A stretch of DNA of 43,576 nucleotides from Planktothrix paucivesiculata PCC 9631 (GCF_900009265.2 NZ_LR735014.1:11716-55291); one strand, 5' to 3'. Counted from the stretch's first letter, positions 17,867-27,277 are shown. The notes: generated from the sequence alone by a model not told the origin. A program made the numbers and translations.

Positions 17867-18480
17867 AGCCATCTCCCTAATAATTAGGACTGTGGGGTTC
17901 CGAGTCGGACGGAAAACGAACAATTAGCCACAACCGTGATCATAAAAGCAGTTAAGGGCTAATTGAGGGGCAATTGAGTTCAATCGGTGATCCTATCCAG
18001 CTTGACACTCCCTGTGCCTAAAGGCGTGGGGATTCTTGGTTCAGCGAAACCACTTAATCAAAGTACCTTGCAGTGCTTTAACCAGAGGTGGGATTCTCTC
18101 CAAGCGTAAATTCGGGTATGCCCTACCCTATTCGCATTCCTGCGAGTTCTTTTTTACTTGAAACTAATTTGTTTTGTTTCAAAAAAACTGGTTGCCTAGC
18201 TCCCACGAATCTTTTACCCACTGCTGGGGGGAAACTAGAACTGTGCAGTAGAACCCTATAGATTCACTTGTCAAGGTTCAGCGTTTTGCCGTTAGGCATA
18301 CTAGGTTTTTAGACAGGTTGTTTACCTTTTCCTGTTACTGGAAATGGTAGCACAATCAGACAACCTAATATAAAGCCGTCGTAGAACGACGGGGTTTTAA
18401 ACCCATTTTTTCGATAACCTATCTGCTGGATTAATTCCATTGGCAATTCCTCCGGTGGAAATTGTGAGGAAACCCCCCGA
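17867..18480. other. Long intergenic region, mostly an IS200/IS605-type remnant
   Basis: The 614-bp gap between two leftward genes holds no gene. About 400 bp are an insertion-like segment with hairpins at both ends (see the mobile element entry). The remaining 130 bp at 17867-18000 and 75 bp at 18405-18480 show nothing recognisable. Confidence 0.6.
18003..18400 (-). mobile_element. Non-autonomous IS200/IS605-type element lacking tnpA and tnpB
   Basis: Read on the minus strand, the segment begins with the hairpin CCGTCGTTCTACGACGG (18376-18392) after AAACCCC, as in the left ends of many cyanobacterial IS200/IS605 elements. It ends with GAATCCCCACGCC-TTTA-GGCACAGGGAGTGTCAA-type sequence (18001-18034), the usual right end with a hairpin just before GTGTCAA. 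No transposase or TnpB reading frame remains in the roughly 400 bp between. This is the structure of a MITE mobilised in trans by a related TnpA. The right-end part might retain an omega-RNA-like sequence of a former TnpB. The call is from remembered end structure, not from a database. Confidence 0.6.
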
Positions 18481-19581
18481 CTAGGTTCCCCGTCTGATTT
18501 TTTCCCACAACTGTTGATACTGTTTCACAGAAGTCGCTGAAAGCGGTTCCAAGAAATCACTATTATCTAAAATCGCTGGATCAGGAAATAATAGGGGATT
18601 TTCCCTTAAAGATGGGGGTAACTCCTGGGGGTTCATTCCCCAAATCATCGGTGATGCGGTTGCGGTTAATAATGACAGTTGAGTAGCCACTTGGGGCAAC
18701 CAACAAAAATCAATCCAATTGTCTGCTAAAGTCGCGGTAGGAGAAGATTGAACCCCCACAGGTTTGACCCATAAATCTGACCATAAAGCCGTACCAGACT
18801 GAGGAACCACGGCGGCTAACCCATTCTGATATTGAACTTCTGGAGAAATATCCGTAGACCAACCCACGGCTAACCAAGTATCGCCTAAAATTAACGGTTT
18901 GAGATAACTATTAGAATCATAAAGTTTAACGTTTTGATGGAGTTTAAGCAGTTCGGATTCTAAGTTTTTAACTTTACTTAAATCGGCAGTATTATAGGAA
19001 TGACCTAATTTTTTTAAGGTTAAACCAATCACTTCCCGGGCTTGATCTGGTAAAGAAATCCGGTGACGTAATTCGGGTCGCCATAAATCACTCCAGTCTT
19101 TCGGTGTCCATCCTAACCCCTTAAACTTATCAACCCGATAAATAATTACTGTACTACCCGAACGATAGGGGGCCGCCCAAATTTGACCCTTGGGATCAAC
19201 TTCACCCTTAGCGTTGCGTCGGACAATATTTTGCCAACGGGACGGCAGTTTTGACCAACTAGGCCATAATTTTGGGTCAAGGGGTTGAATGAGTTCTTGT
19301 TGAATGGCTGAATGCAACCAAAAATCTCCGATCATGACTAAATCAGCTTGAGATGAAGGCTGAGATTGCCATTTTTTTAAGAGTCCAAATAAATCTTTGA
19401 GTTGGGGTTGGGGAACAAAACTCACCGGCCCTTGATCGGTTTGTTCTCGAAATTTGTTCGCCATTTGCATGGGAACAGAACCCTTGAGGACTTCAACCGT
19501 CAGTGCCGCAGCTTGTTTACATCCAGCTACGACGCTTAAGGTTAAAACACTAATTCCCTGTAGAAAAAACCTTCGCTTCAC
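18481..19581 (-). CDS. Extracellular solute-binding lipoprotein (ABC type, spermidine/iron-like)
   Basis: A 366-aa periplasmic-binding-protein-like lipoprotein. The N-terminus MKRRFFLQGISVLTLSVVAGC has basic residues, a hydrophobic stretch and a lipobox ending in Cys. The mature part has the two-lobed family II features: VEVLKGSVPMQMANKFREQT, WAAPYRSGSTVIIYRVDKFK and GWTPKDWSDLWRPELRHRIS. This pattern resembles polyamine- and ferric-type binding proteins (PotD/FbpA class), without enough detail to name a substrate. No permease or ATPase gene is adjacent. The downstream end of a CpcS/CpeS-type lyase gene is only 5 bp upstream, so the two are probably co-transcribed. Confidence 0.85.
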   Translation of the reverse strand: MKRRFFLQGISVLTLSVVAGCKQAAALTVEVLKGSVPMQMANKFREQTDQGPVSFVPQPQLKDLFGLLKKWQSQPSSQADLVMIGDFWLHSAIQQELIQPLDPKLWPSWSKLPSRWQNIVRRNAKGEVDPKGQIWAAPYRSGSTVIIYRVDKFKGLGWTPKDWSDLWRPELRHRISLPDQAREVIGLTLKKLGHSYNTADLSKVKNLESELLKLHQNVKLYDSNSYLKPLILGDTWLAVGWSTDISPEVQYQNGLAAVVPQSGTALWSDLWVKPVGVQSSPTATLADNWIDFCWLPQVATQLSLLTATASPMIWGMNPQELPPSLRENPLLFPDPAILDNSDFLEPLSATSVKQYQQLWEKIRRGT

Positions 19582-19586
19582 GGTCG

Positions 19587-20126
19587 CTATTCAATCCGTT
19601 TCTCTAAATACTGACCGATCATAGTTTGTTCCCCAGCCCGTGAAATAATCGTTTGCCGGGTGCGGTATCGTTGGCCAATCAGTTTAATTTCTTCTTCAAA
19701 CATAGAACCATTGTACTCGCTTCTCAGACATAACGTATTGACATCAAGCATATAAAATTCAGCCACAACGGGTTTGGGTGTCATAAACCCCCGATCTCGA
19801 TAAAGCCAGGTGTCACAAACCCCAAATCGAGTTGATCCAGTGGACATTTTTTTACCGGAGACAGAATTGCAGCTTTTCCAGGTAACTTTTGACCCACAAC
19901 TGAGGAGCATCGGGTCATCTAATTGATGTAATTGAGCAATATCGAGCAAGTCAGGACAGCCGGGCTCTAAAAACTCGACTATAATCTCGCTGGCGACTTC
20001 TTGGGTATCTCCCTCGGGAAGTGTATAGTAGCGCCGTTCTGAATGCCAATTTCCCACACTGCGGCAAAAATAGTCCGCCACTTGGGAGGCAATCTCACGG
20101 GGGTTTTGCTGGATCAGGGCTTTCAT
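19587..20126 (-). CDS. Phycobiliprotein chromophore lyase, CpcS/CpeS family
   Basis: A 179-aa single-domain protein of the CpcS/CpeS (lipocalin-like) lyase family, which attaches bilins to cysteines of phycobiliproteins. Visible features: an N-terminal helix ending VADYFCRSVGNWHSERRYYT (the F-F/C-x-S-x-G-x-W-x-S-x-R-R-Y-Y block typical of the family), the STRFGVCDTWLYRDRGF strand pair, then VAEFYMLDVNTLCLRSEYNG and RYRTRQTIISRAGEQTMIGQ. Whether it is CpcS, CpcU or CpeS cannot be decided here. It lies directly upstream of the solute-binding lipoprotein gene (5-bp gap), an association without obvious functional logic. Confidence 0.88.
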   Translation of the reverse strand: MKALIQQNPREIASQVADYFCRSVGNWHSERRYYTLPEGDTQEVASEIIVEFLEPGCPDLLDIAQLHQLDDPMLLSCGSKVTWKSCNSVSGKKMSTGSTRFGVCDTWLYRDRGFMTPKPVVAEFYMLDVNTLCLRSEYNGSMFEEEIKLIGQRYRTRQTIISRAGEQTMIGQYLEKRIE

Positions 20127-20835
20127 TGATGGCTGCTCCTAAACACGATATGAACGGGTGGAATTCTTCCTTCGCAGGAGAGAGAAAAGTCAAATGTTTG
20201 TCACAATTCTTAATCTAATCATAACAAACTCCAACTGGCAATTATTTTCTGGTGATGGACAAGAAAAGTCTAATTTAGACCATTCGTAATATCTACTAGG
20301 CAGTAGAGTTAGGCTATAAGTACACTAATTGTTTCAATTTTTCAAGGTCTCTGTGATCAAAAATCTAAATTTCATGACAAAAATTTAAAATTGAGTGATT
20401 TTTCTCGCTTTGGGGAATAAGGAAAACTTAACTATTATTGAGAAATGGGTTTTTTTTTTCCAGAATAGGGGAATTTTAAATTAATTTTATAAATCGAGAT
20501 TATTTAAAATAATAATTAGCTGTGAATAAATTATTGATATTTATTGATTTAACGACCAATATAATATTAATTATTTTTTACCTAAAAATCAATTATTGTT
20601 TGAGGGATTTATTTTTACTATCTTCTGGGATAATAGATACCCGATTCTCGGTAGAACTACACTTGATAGCCTAGAGTCAGTTAAAGGTTCTGATTTTGAG
20701 AGTAACCGCTTATTCCCTATTCTTTGCCATAAAGCTTAAGCAAAAGGTTAAATAATTTAGTAAATAATTGGGTCTTCGCTCCTCTAATGTCTAGGATCAG
20801 CTTAGAAAATTTTTTACCTAAACAGGAGTATTTCA
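20127..20835. other. AT-rich 709-bp intergenic region
   Basis: No coding region, RNA gene or mobile element was recognised. It holds a ten-base T run near 20450, long AT stretches (20465-20600) and, at its right edge, a good ribosome-binding site (ACAGGAG) seven bases before the ATG at 20836. The length for a divergent promoter region is unusual, so a small RNA or long leader is possible but unsupported. Confidence 0.4.
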
Positions 20836-21204
20836 ATGGATGGACTGACCCAAAAAGTTGTGACTTTGACCCATAAAGTAGATGCCTTATACGAGATCAT
20901 CACACAGCTTACGAATCAAGTCTCTGAGCATTTGTCTTCAGAAGAAACCCCGAACTCATCTGATCAAACCATAGCTTTTTCCCCGTCCCTCCCCGATGTT
21001 TCCCAAACTCGCAAAGGTCTATCCCAACAGGAACACAAAGACATCTTAATCGATGATGAATATATGGAAACCATTTACTACAGCCAAGAATCCTCCCTCA
21101 CCGCCGATATTCAAATTCAACGACTCACGGCCCAACTCACCGCCGCTTATAACCGAATTGCGGCTTTAGAAGAAAAATTATTGTCACAAAGAGTACATTT
21201 TTAA
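20836..21204 (+). CDS. Small coiled-coil protein of unknown function
   Basis: A 122-aa acidic protein. N-terminal residues 1-35 (LTQKVVTLTHKVDALYEIIT) and C-terminal residues 90-117 (DIQIQRLTAQLTAAYNRIAA then LEEKLL) have hydrophobic heptads typical of coiled coils. The middle is polar and proline/serine-rich and so likely disordered (PNSSDQTIAFSPSLPDVSQT). There is no signal peptide or membrane segment. A good AGGAG precedes the ATG, so it is likely a real gene. I do not recognise the family. Confidence 0.65.
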   Translation: MDGLTQKVVTLTHKVDALYEIITQLTNQVSEHLSSEETPNSSDQTIAFSPSLPDVSQTRKGLSQQEHKDILIDDEYMETIYYSQESSLTADIQIQRLTAQLTAAYNRIAALEEKLLSQRVHF

Positions 21205-21390
21205 GGCGCGGAGAAAGGGTGTTAACACCTCAACAGTAAACTGTCAATCGTCAACACCCAGCCCGCATCGGTTAGATGTAATATTGACCCATCTCTATTT
21301 GGGTACAAACCAAGAACGAACTTGCCCTAACGTAACTGGAATCATATAACTCACATCTGAAAAGCGTTAGTTGCTGCGAAATTTAACGCC

Positions 21391-21900
21391 CTATCTTTTA
21401 AAATTAAACCGACCATTCACTTTTTCACCCTGAATATCAGTTAAAACCGCAACTTTATATTCTCCTGGGGTTTCTCCAGGCAGAAGAACGGCATAATGTT
21501 TACCTTCAGCATCATAAATTAAATCTAAGGTTTGTTGTTCACCATTGGGAACTTCAATTTGGGCTGTAACTTTTGCATCTGCAACCGCTTCATGATTATC
21601 CCCAGTTAGGAGATAAAAATCTAAATGGGTTCCGGTTGCTTCGGGTAACGCTACTAATTCTAAATGATACTTACCTACTTCCACCACTTGCCCCCCTTTA
21701 TTCGGTGCAGAATGGTCTTTTGTTGCGGTTTCTAGGGCGGGTTTTTCAGCAGTTGTTGCCGGAGTTGTAGGCATAGGAGAACTGGTCGTTTGGGCTGTGG
21801 GTTCAGGGGAATTTGTTGTTGAAGTTTGACTACAAGCCACAATTAATAATAATCCCAAACCGATGAAAATATAAAATTTGGATTGACAAAACTTAACCAT
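21391..21900 (-). CDS. Lipoprotein of the metal-efflux operon (YtkA-like domain)
   Basis: A 169-aa lipoprotein: signal FYIFIGLGLLLIVACS with lipobox Cys, a Thr/Pro/Ser-rich linker (about 25-60), then a beta-sandwich-like domain (KYHLELVALPEATGTHLDFY, VADAKVTAQIEVPNGEQQTL, HYAVLLPGETPGEYKVAVL). The pattern of the domain resembles YtkA/FixH-like periplasmic domains. It lies 27 bp downstream of the RND pump gene on the same strand, the third gene of the efflux operon. A role as periplasmic metal-binding or pump-accessory protein is inferred from position. Confidence 0.75.
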   Translation of the reverse strand: MVKFCQSKFYIFIGLGLLLIVACSQTSTTNSPEPTAQTTSSPMPTTPATTAEKPALETATKDHSAPNKGGQVVEVGKYHLELVALPEATGTHLDFYLLTGDNHEAVADAKVTAQIEVPNGEQQTLDLIYDAEGKHYAVLLPGETPGEYKVAVLTDIQGEKVNGRFNFKR

Positions 21901-21927
21901 TTTTAGTTCTCCTTTAATTTAAAGTTT

Positions 21928-24900
21928 TTAAGACATAGATTCCGGATAAAATGTTCCGGCTTTTTGAGATTGTCCAGCCCCATTTTTATCCTCTTTAGGT
22001 TGGGGAAATAAGACTTTACCAAATTGAGCATAAAGCGCTGGAATTACCACTAAGGTTAATACCGTTGATGTAAATAATCCTCCTAAAACAACAATGGCTA
22101 AGGGTTGTAAAATTTCCTTTCCTGCCCCAGTTCCTATAACTAACGGCCCTAACCCTAATGCCGAAGTAAAAGCGGTCATTAAAATCGCGTTTAAGCGTTC
22201 CATTGACCCTTGAATAATTACCTCTTGAATGGGTAATCCTTCAGCAAATTTAGTATTGTAATTATCAACTAATAATAACCCATTTCTAGCGGCAACTCCA
22301 AATAAAGTAATAAATCCCACCAGAGAAGCAACGGAAATAATGCCACTGGTAAAGGCGACGGAAATCACACCGCCAATTAACCCTAAAGGTAAATTAATCA
22401 TAATCATGGCAGTAGAAGGAATAGATTTAACCGATAAATACATCAAAAAGCTAATAATTATAAAAGCAATTAAGGTAAAAATAATTAAATTTTGAGTTGC
22501 CCGTTGTTCCGATTCAAATTGTCCGCCATATTCGATAAAATACCCCGTAGGAAGTTGCACTTGTTGTTTAACTTGGCTTTGAATTTCATTAACAATAGAC
22601 CGTAAATCTCGACCGGAGGCATTAGCAGAAACCACAATTAAACGGGAGACATTTTCACGGTTAATGGTATTGGGGCCAGTGCTATAATCAATTTTGGCGA
22701 CCTGTGCTAAGGGAATTTTTTGACCTGCGGGAGTATCAATTAATAAATTACCCAAGGTTTCTAAATTATTTCGAGAATTTTCGGGAAGCCAAACTAATAA
22801 ATCAAAGGTTTGTTGTTGTTCTAAAACTTGCGAGACGACTCGACCATTTAAAGCGGTTTCTATCATATTAGAAATTGCCCCCACGGTTAACCCATAGCGT
22901 CCCGCTTGTTGACGGTCAAATTGAATATTAATTTGTGGAATTGGGACTTGAGGTTCAAGTTGTAAATCAACAATGCCATTCACGGTTTTCATTAAATCTT
23001 CAATCTGTTTTCCTAACCGTCTTAATTCTTCTAAATCTGGGCCAAATATTTTAACAGCAATGGCACTTCTGACCCCCGATAAAACTTCATCCATCCGGTG
23101 AGAAATAAATCCCCCAATATTAGGAGCAACTCCGGGTAATTTGGCAAATTCTTCTCGGATTTTCTCAATACTTCCTTTTCGATCTTTAATCCCTTTTTCA
23201 CTTAATTCTACATCTAAATGGGCTTGATTCACACCCGCCGCATCCGCATCTCCTGGGGCTCGTCCTGAACGCAATTGAATGTAATCAAATCTAGGGTCAT
23301 CTTTCAGGGCTTCTTGCATGGCAAAACCTGCCCGATTTGTAGCTTCTAAAGATACCCCAGGATAGAGGGTTAAGGTATTAACTAAAGAGCGTTCTTGAAA
23401 TTCTGGTAAAAATATTCGTCCCAAGGAGGGAACAATAATAATTGTAGCAATTAAACTGGCAAAAGCGATCGCTAAAATAATTTTAGCAGATGACATGGAA
23501 AATTTTAAAATAAAAGTATAAATTCGTTTGAAAAATCGAGCAATAGCCGTTTCTTCCTGCGGTAATTTTCCTTTGGGTAATAAAATCGCACAGAGGGCAG
23601 GAGTAACGGTTAAAGCTGTTATTCCTGATGTTAAAACCACTACTAAATAGGCAATTCCCATAGGCGCAAAAATTCGACCTTCTACTCCTTCTAAAGCAAA
23701 CACGGGAGAAAATATTACTCCTGTAATTAATGTGGCTCCAAATAGAGAATCACGGACTTCTTGGCAGCCTTCAAACACGATTTCTAAAGCGGGTCTAGGA
23801 TGGGGAGATAATCGATTTTCGCGTAAACATCTATAGACATTTTCCACATCGACAATGGCATCATCAACGGCATTACCAATGGCAACGGCTAACCCTCCTA
23901 ATGTCATGGTATTGAGTCCCTGACCTAAGAAATTTAAGCCTAATAATCCTAATAATAAAGATAGCGGTAAAGCCGTTAAACTAACCACGAGCGCTCGCCC
24001 ATTCATCAAAAAAGGAATTAAAATCAGAGCCACAATAATACTTCCTTCAATTAAAGCTGCTCGGACATTTTCAATAGAAGCCTCAATAAAATCTTCCTGT
24101 CTAAAGGTATTATCAATTTCAATTCCTTCGGGTAAACTGGCTTTAATTTCTGCCATTGCTGCTTCAATATTTCGCGTTACCGTCGGCGTATCAGCTTGAG
24201 GTTGTTTATTAATTAAAATCACAACGGCAGGTTTTCCATTCAACCAGCCATCACCCCGTTTTAACGCTGCACCGATTCTAACTTCAGCGACATCTTTTAA
24301 TCGAATTGGAATACCATTACGAGAGATAATTACAGATTCTTTTAAATCTTCAATCGAGGTAATTCGCCCCACACCTCTAATTAAAAATTCTTGGTCAGGA
24401 TTAGTTAAAAATCCTCCGGGTGCGTTAGTATTAGCTTGTTCTGCGGCTTCAGTAACCGCCTGTAAGGAAATATCAAAGGCTTTAAGTTTTGATGGGTTAA
24501 CTAATACCTGATATTGACGAATATCTCCCCCATAAACTACCACTTGAGATACCCCCGGAACTGCTAATAAACGGTTAGTAATTTGCCAATCTACCAGTCT
24601 TCTAACTTCCATTAAATTCATTTTTGAGGTGGAAATTGGGTTAGCAGAAGCAGGAGGAGTAATAGAATCCCTATATTTTTCGTCTTCAGTTAAAGTTAAA
24701 GCATATTGAACAACGGTACTAATGGGCGAAGTAATTGGAGAAATCTGGGGAGAGTTAACACCATTAGGTAGTTTTTCTTGAGCTTGTTGTAATCTTTCTG
24801 TTACTAATTGTCTGGCTTGATAAATCTCAGTATTCCAGTTAAAAATTACCTTAACAACTGATAATCCAATGCCGGAAGCAGAACGTACTGTTGTTACTCC

Positions 24901-25131
24901 TGGCGTGCCATTAATCGCACTTTCAATAGGTAAAGTTACCAAAGATTCGACTTCTTCCGGTGCCAGTCCTGGTGCTTCTGTTTGAATTTCCACTTGAGGC
25001 GGTGCAAAGGCGGGAAACACATCAACAGGCATTTGAGAAACGACGCTAATAATCCAAATTGTAATCACCGCCGCCAGTAAAATTACCAGATATCTTTGTC
25101 GAATTGACCAACGAATTAATGTACTTAACAT
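21928..25131 (-). CDS. Heavy-metal efflux RND permease (CzcA/CusA family)
   Basis: A 1067-aa inner-membrane proton-driven exporter of the heavy-metal RND type. The N-terminus SLIRW/IRQRYLVILLAAVIT helix, the periplasmic porter DVFPAFAPPQVEIQTEAPGL segment, and two sets of transmembrane helices are visible. The proton-relay helix near residues 410-430 reads AIGNAVDDAIVDVENVYRCL, the D-D-A-x-x-D-x-E-N form seen in divalent-metal (for example nickel/cobalt-like) HME subgroups rather than the M-V-D-A-A form of Cu/Ag pumps. The substrate subgroup is from memory and uncertain. It follows the adaptor gene after about 90 bp and precedes a lipoprotein gene. No outer-membrane TolC-like gene is present in the window. 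Confidence 0.93.
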   Translation of the reverse strand: MLSTLIRWSIRQRYLVILLAAVITIWIISVVSQMPVDVFPAFAPPQVEIQTEAPGLAPEEVESLVTLPIESAINGTPGVTTVRSASGIGLSVVKVIFNWNTEIYQARQLVTERLQQAQEKLPNGVNSPQISPITSPISTVVQYALTLTEDEKYRDSITPPASANPISTSKMNLMEVRRLVDWQITNRLLAVPGVSQVVVYGGDIRQYQVLVNPSKLKAFDISLQAVTEAAEQANTNAPGGFLTNPDQEFLIRGVGRITSIEDLKESVIISRNGIPIRLKDVAEVRIGAALKRGDGWLNGKPAVVILINKQPQADTPTVTRNIEAAMAEIKASLPEGIEIDNTFRQEDFIEASIENVRAALIEGSIIVALILIPFLMNGRALVVSLTALPLSLLLGLLGLNFLGQGLNTMTLGGLAVAIGNAVDDAIVDVENVYRCLRENRLSPHPRPALEIVFEGCQEVRDSLFGATLITGVIFSPVFALEGVEGRIFAPMGIAYLVVVLTSGITALTVTPALCAILLPKGKLPQEETAIARFFKRIYTFILKFSMSSAKIILAIAFASLIATIIIVPSLGRIFLPEFQERSLVNTLTLYPGVSLEATNRAGFAMQEALKDDPRFDYIQLRSGRAPGDADAAGVNQAHLDVELSEKGIKDRKGSIEKIREEFAKLPGVAPNIGGFISHRMDEVLSGVRSAIAVKIFGPDLEELRRLGKQIEDLMKTVNGIVDLQLEPQVPIPQINIQFDRQQAGRYGLTVGAISNMIETALNGRVVSQVLEQQQTFDLLVWLPENSRNNLETLGNLLIDTPAGQKIPLAQVAKIDYSTGPNTINRENVSRLIVVSANASGRDLRSIVNEIQSQVKQQVQLPTGYFIEYGGQFESEQRATQNLIIFTLIAFIIISFLMYLSVKSIPSTAMIMINLPLGLIGGVISVAFTSGIISVASLVGFITLFGVAARNGLLLVDNYNTKFAEGLPIQEVIIQGSMERLNAILMTAFTSALGLGPLVIGTGAGKEILQPLAIVVLGGLFTSTVLTLVVIPALYAQFGKVLFPQPKEDKNGAGQSQKAGTFYPESMS

Positions 25132-25159
25132 GGTAACTCATAAAAAATAAACAAATCCC

Positions 25160-25211
25160 CTTGTTGTTGAGCTTTAGCCCATTCTTTTTAGGCTAAACCC
25201 CAACAACAAAG
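25160..25211. repeat. Large hairpin between adaptor and pump genes
   Basis: CTTGTTGTTGAGCTTTAGCC (25160-25179) is complementary, with a few mismatches, to GGCTAAACCCCAACAACAAAG (25191-25211), around an 11-base loop. Within the operon it would form a strong hairpin in the mRNA, 29 bp before the pump start. It could be a processing or stability element, or a mobile palindromic repeat. Confidence 0.7.
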
Positions 25212-25221
25212 TTAATTTTTC

Positions 25222-27114
25222 CTATGGACGATGATGGTTGTTACTGGGTAATTCACAATATTGACCGATAGATTCTTGAGGCAAATCCTTTAATTCTGCA
25301 AGAGTCAATTGATGAGGATAAATAGGTTTTTTCTGTTGGGTGCGACGACCTAACCAAAATGCCCCAATTGCGATTATCCCCCCCACAGGTAAAACCATTA
25401 AATCAGGTGAAAATCGAGAAAATTCAGTTAAATTTTTAGACGGTTCTTGGGCTTTTTCTTCTGCTTTTTTAGTTCCTCCTCGTAAGGATTGAGCATAGAG
25501 TTGTAACGCGCCTTGAATAACAATTTGATCTCCTTCAAATAATCCTTTTTTAATTTCTATTTTTTGATTAAATTTCTCCCCTAAAGTTACTTCAACCGCA
25601 GCAAAACTATCACCGTTTTGGACATAAACTAAATTTTTACTATTCATATTAACTACAGCATTTGAGGGAATTGATAATACCGGATTAACCGTTTGAGAGG
25701 TAATTAATTCTAATTCGGCAAACATCCCGGGTTTTAATTTCCCCTCTGAATTGTCTAATTCTGCCCAAACTGGAATTACCCGACTTTCACCTTCAAAAGT
25801 GGGTGATATTTTAGTAATTTTTCCTGAAAAAACTTGATTTTCTAATCCTGATACTTTTACTTGTACTTGTTGACCTACTTTAATATCTTTTAAATCTTTT
25901 TCATAAATATTTGCCGTTGCTAATACTGTAGTATTATCCTGAATTGTCATAATTGCTAAACCAGCATCATCCACCGATTGACCTAATGTAATATCTCGAT
26001 GACTAACAATTCCTGAAATCGGAGAAGTAATTGTTACAGTTCCATCTTGGTCTGCCCCGGTTCCTAACTGTCTTAACCGGGTTTCATAAGCTGTTTGACT
26101 TAAATTAAATCGCGATTTTGTGGCTTCTAATTCGGCTTTAGAGCGTTTTAATTCTGCTTCAGCTTCTAAAACCTCTCGCCGTTGTTTGGCTTTGACTAAT
26201 TCGGCTGTGGCTGTGGCTAATAAGGTTTCTGATTCTCGTAAATCTCGCACAGGTAAATCAATTTCTGACTGTCTAACGGTGGTTTCGGCTGCTAATACCT
26301 CACGCTGACTTTTTGCTTTGGTTAAATCTGCTTTTGCTTGGGCTAAATGGGCTTGAGATTCTAAAAAAGTCCGTCGCGGTATTGCCCCTGTTTCTACTAA
26401 ATTTTTATCTTGGTCATATTGTTCTTGAGCAACGGCTAATTCTGTTTCTGCTTGGGCGATTTCTGCTTCAGCAATTTTAATTTGTCGTTGATAATTTTCC
26501 TTCGCTACACTAACAATTGCCCCCTGATTTACAATAGAATTATCCCGTTGATAACGGCTTTGGGCTGCTACTAATTGATTTTGGGCTTGTTCAATCTCGG
26601 AATTAGCAATATTAACTTGACGTTGATAGTTTTCTTGTGCTAATATAAAGTTAGCTTCTGCCTGCTTAACTTCTGATTCTGTAGTTGCTGAATTTTGCAA
26701 AGATTCTACTCGTAATGAAACTAATTCAGGACTGGATAAAACCGCAATTGCTTCTCCTTTTTGAACCCTATCTCCTGGTTCTACGAATAACTGCACAATT
26801 TTACCAGCAGTAGGAGAGGTAATTTCTACTTTTTTATCGGGTAAACTTTCAATCTGTCCGGTGGCTTTAATTCCCCCATCCATGAATTGTTTTTTAACAG
26901 GTTCTACACGAATTCCCATGCGTTGAACGGTCTGGGAATCTACTTTAATTCCGGTGGCGGGTGTCGCCTCCATATTCCCTTCAAATTCATGTCCACCATG
27001 TCCAGCATGGGCTAATACAATATTGGGAGTTGTGAGTAATAAAATAGCGAGAAGGGTTCCTGACCCATAGGTGAGTCGAGAAACCCATAAACGGAAACTT
27101 AAGCAGTTCATCAT
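25222..27114 (-). CDS. RND efflux periplasmic adaptor (CzcB-like) with long coiled-coil hairpin
   Basis: Membrane-fusion protein linking the RND pump to an outer-membrane channel. From ATG 27114 it is about 630 aa, longer than most (roughly 400-500). Order: signal peptide (LTYGSGTLLAILLLTTPNIV), a His-rich start HAGHGGHEFEGN that could bind metal, the lipoyl half-motif KVEITSPTAGKIVQLFVEPG, a very long alpha-hairpin with internally repeated segments (about 135-350), the second lipoyl half (DGTVTITSPISGIVSHRDIT), beta-barrel domains, and a C-terminal membrane segment (LMVLPVGGIIAIGAFW). A longer open frame from a TTG at 27156 exists, but the double ATG at 27109-27114 fits the signal peptide better. 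First gene of the operon with the pump and the lipoprotein. Confidence 0.9.
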   Translation of the reverse strand: MMNCLSFRLWVSRLTYGSGTLLAILLLTTPNIVLAHAGHGGHEFEGNMEATPATGIKVDSQTVQRMGIRVEPVKKQFMDGGIKATGQIESLPDKKVEITSPTAGKIVQLFVEPGDRVQKGEAIAVLSSPELVSLRVESLQNSATTESEVKQAEANFILAQENYQRQVNIANSEIEQAQNQLVAAQSRYQRDNSIVNQGAIVSVAKENYQRQIKIAEAEIAQAETELAVAQEQYDQDKNLVETGAIPRRTFLESQAHLAQAKADLTKAKSQREVLAAETTVRQSEIDLPVRDLRESETLLATATAELVKAKQRREVLEAEAELKRSKAELEATKSRFNLSQTAYETRLRQLGTGADQDGTVTITSPISGIVSHRDITLGQSVDDAGLAIMTIQDNTTVLATANIYEKDLKDIKVGQQVQVKVSGLENQVFSGKITKISPTFEGESRVIPVWAELDNSEGKLKPGMFAELELITSQTVNPVLSIPSNAVVNMNSKNLVYVQNGDSFAAVEVTLGEKFNQKIEIKKGLFEGDQIVIQGALQLYAQSLRGGTKKAEEKAQEPSKNLTEFSRFSPDLMVLPVGGIIAIGAFWLGRRTQQKKPIYPHQLTLAELKDLPQESIGQYCELPSNNHHRP

Positions 27115-27277
27115 CAAGGGGGGTGTTGCTATGGGTTCTGTCTTTATAGTTTCCAATATAAATATGAAATTAGGATGAAATCAGAAGTTTTAGGACTTAC
27201 GCATAAGACCCAAGAAACCGGGTTTATCAACAGAAAATCTGGATTTTATCCGCAAAATCTGAACCAGAAATCTAAAA

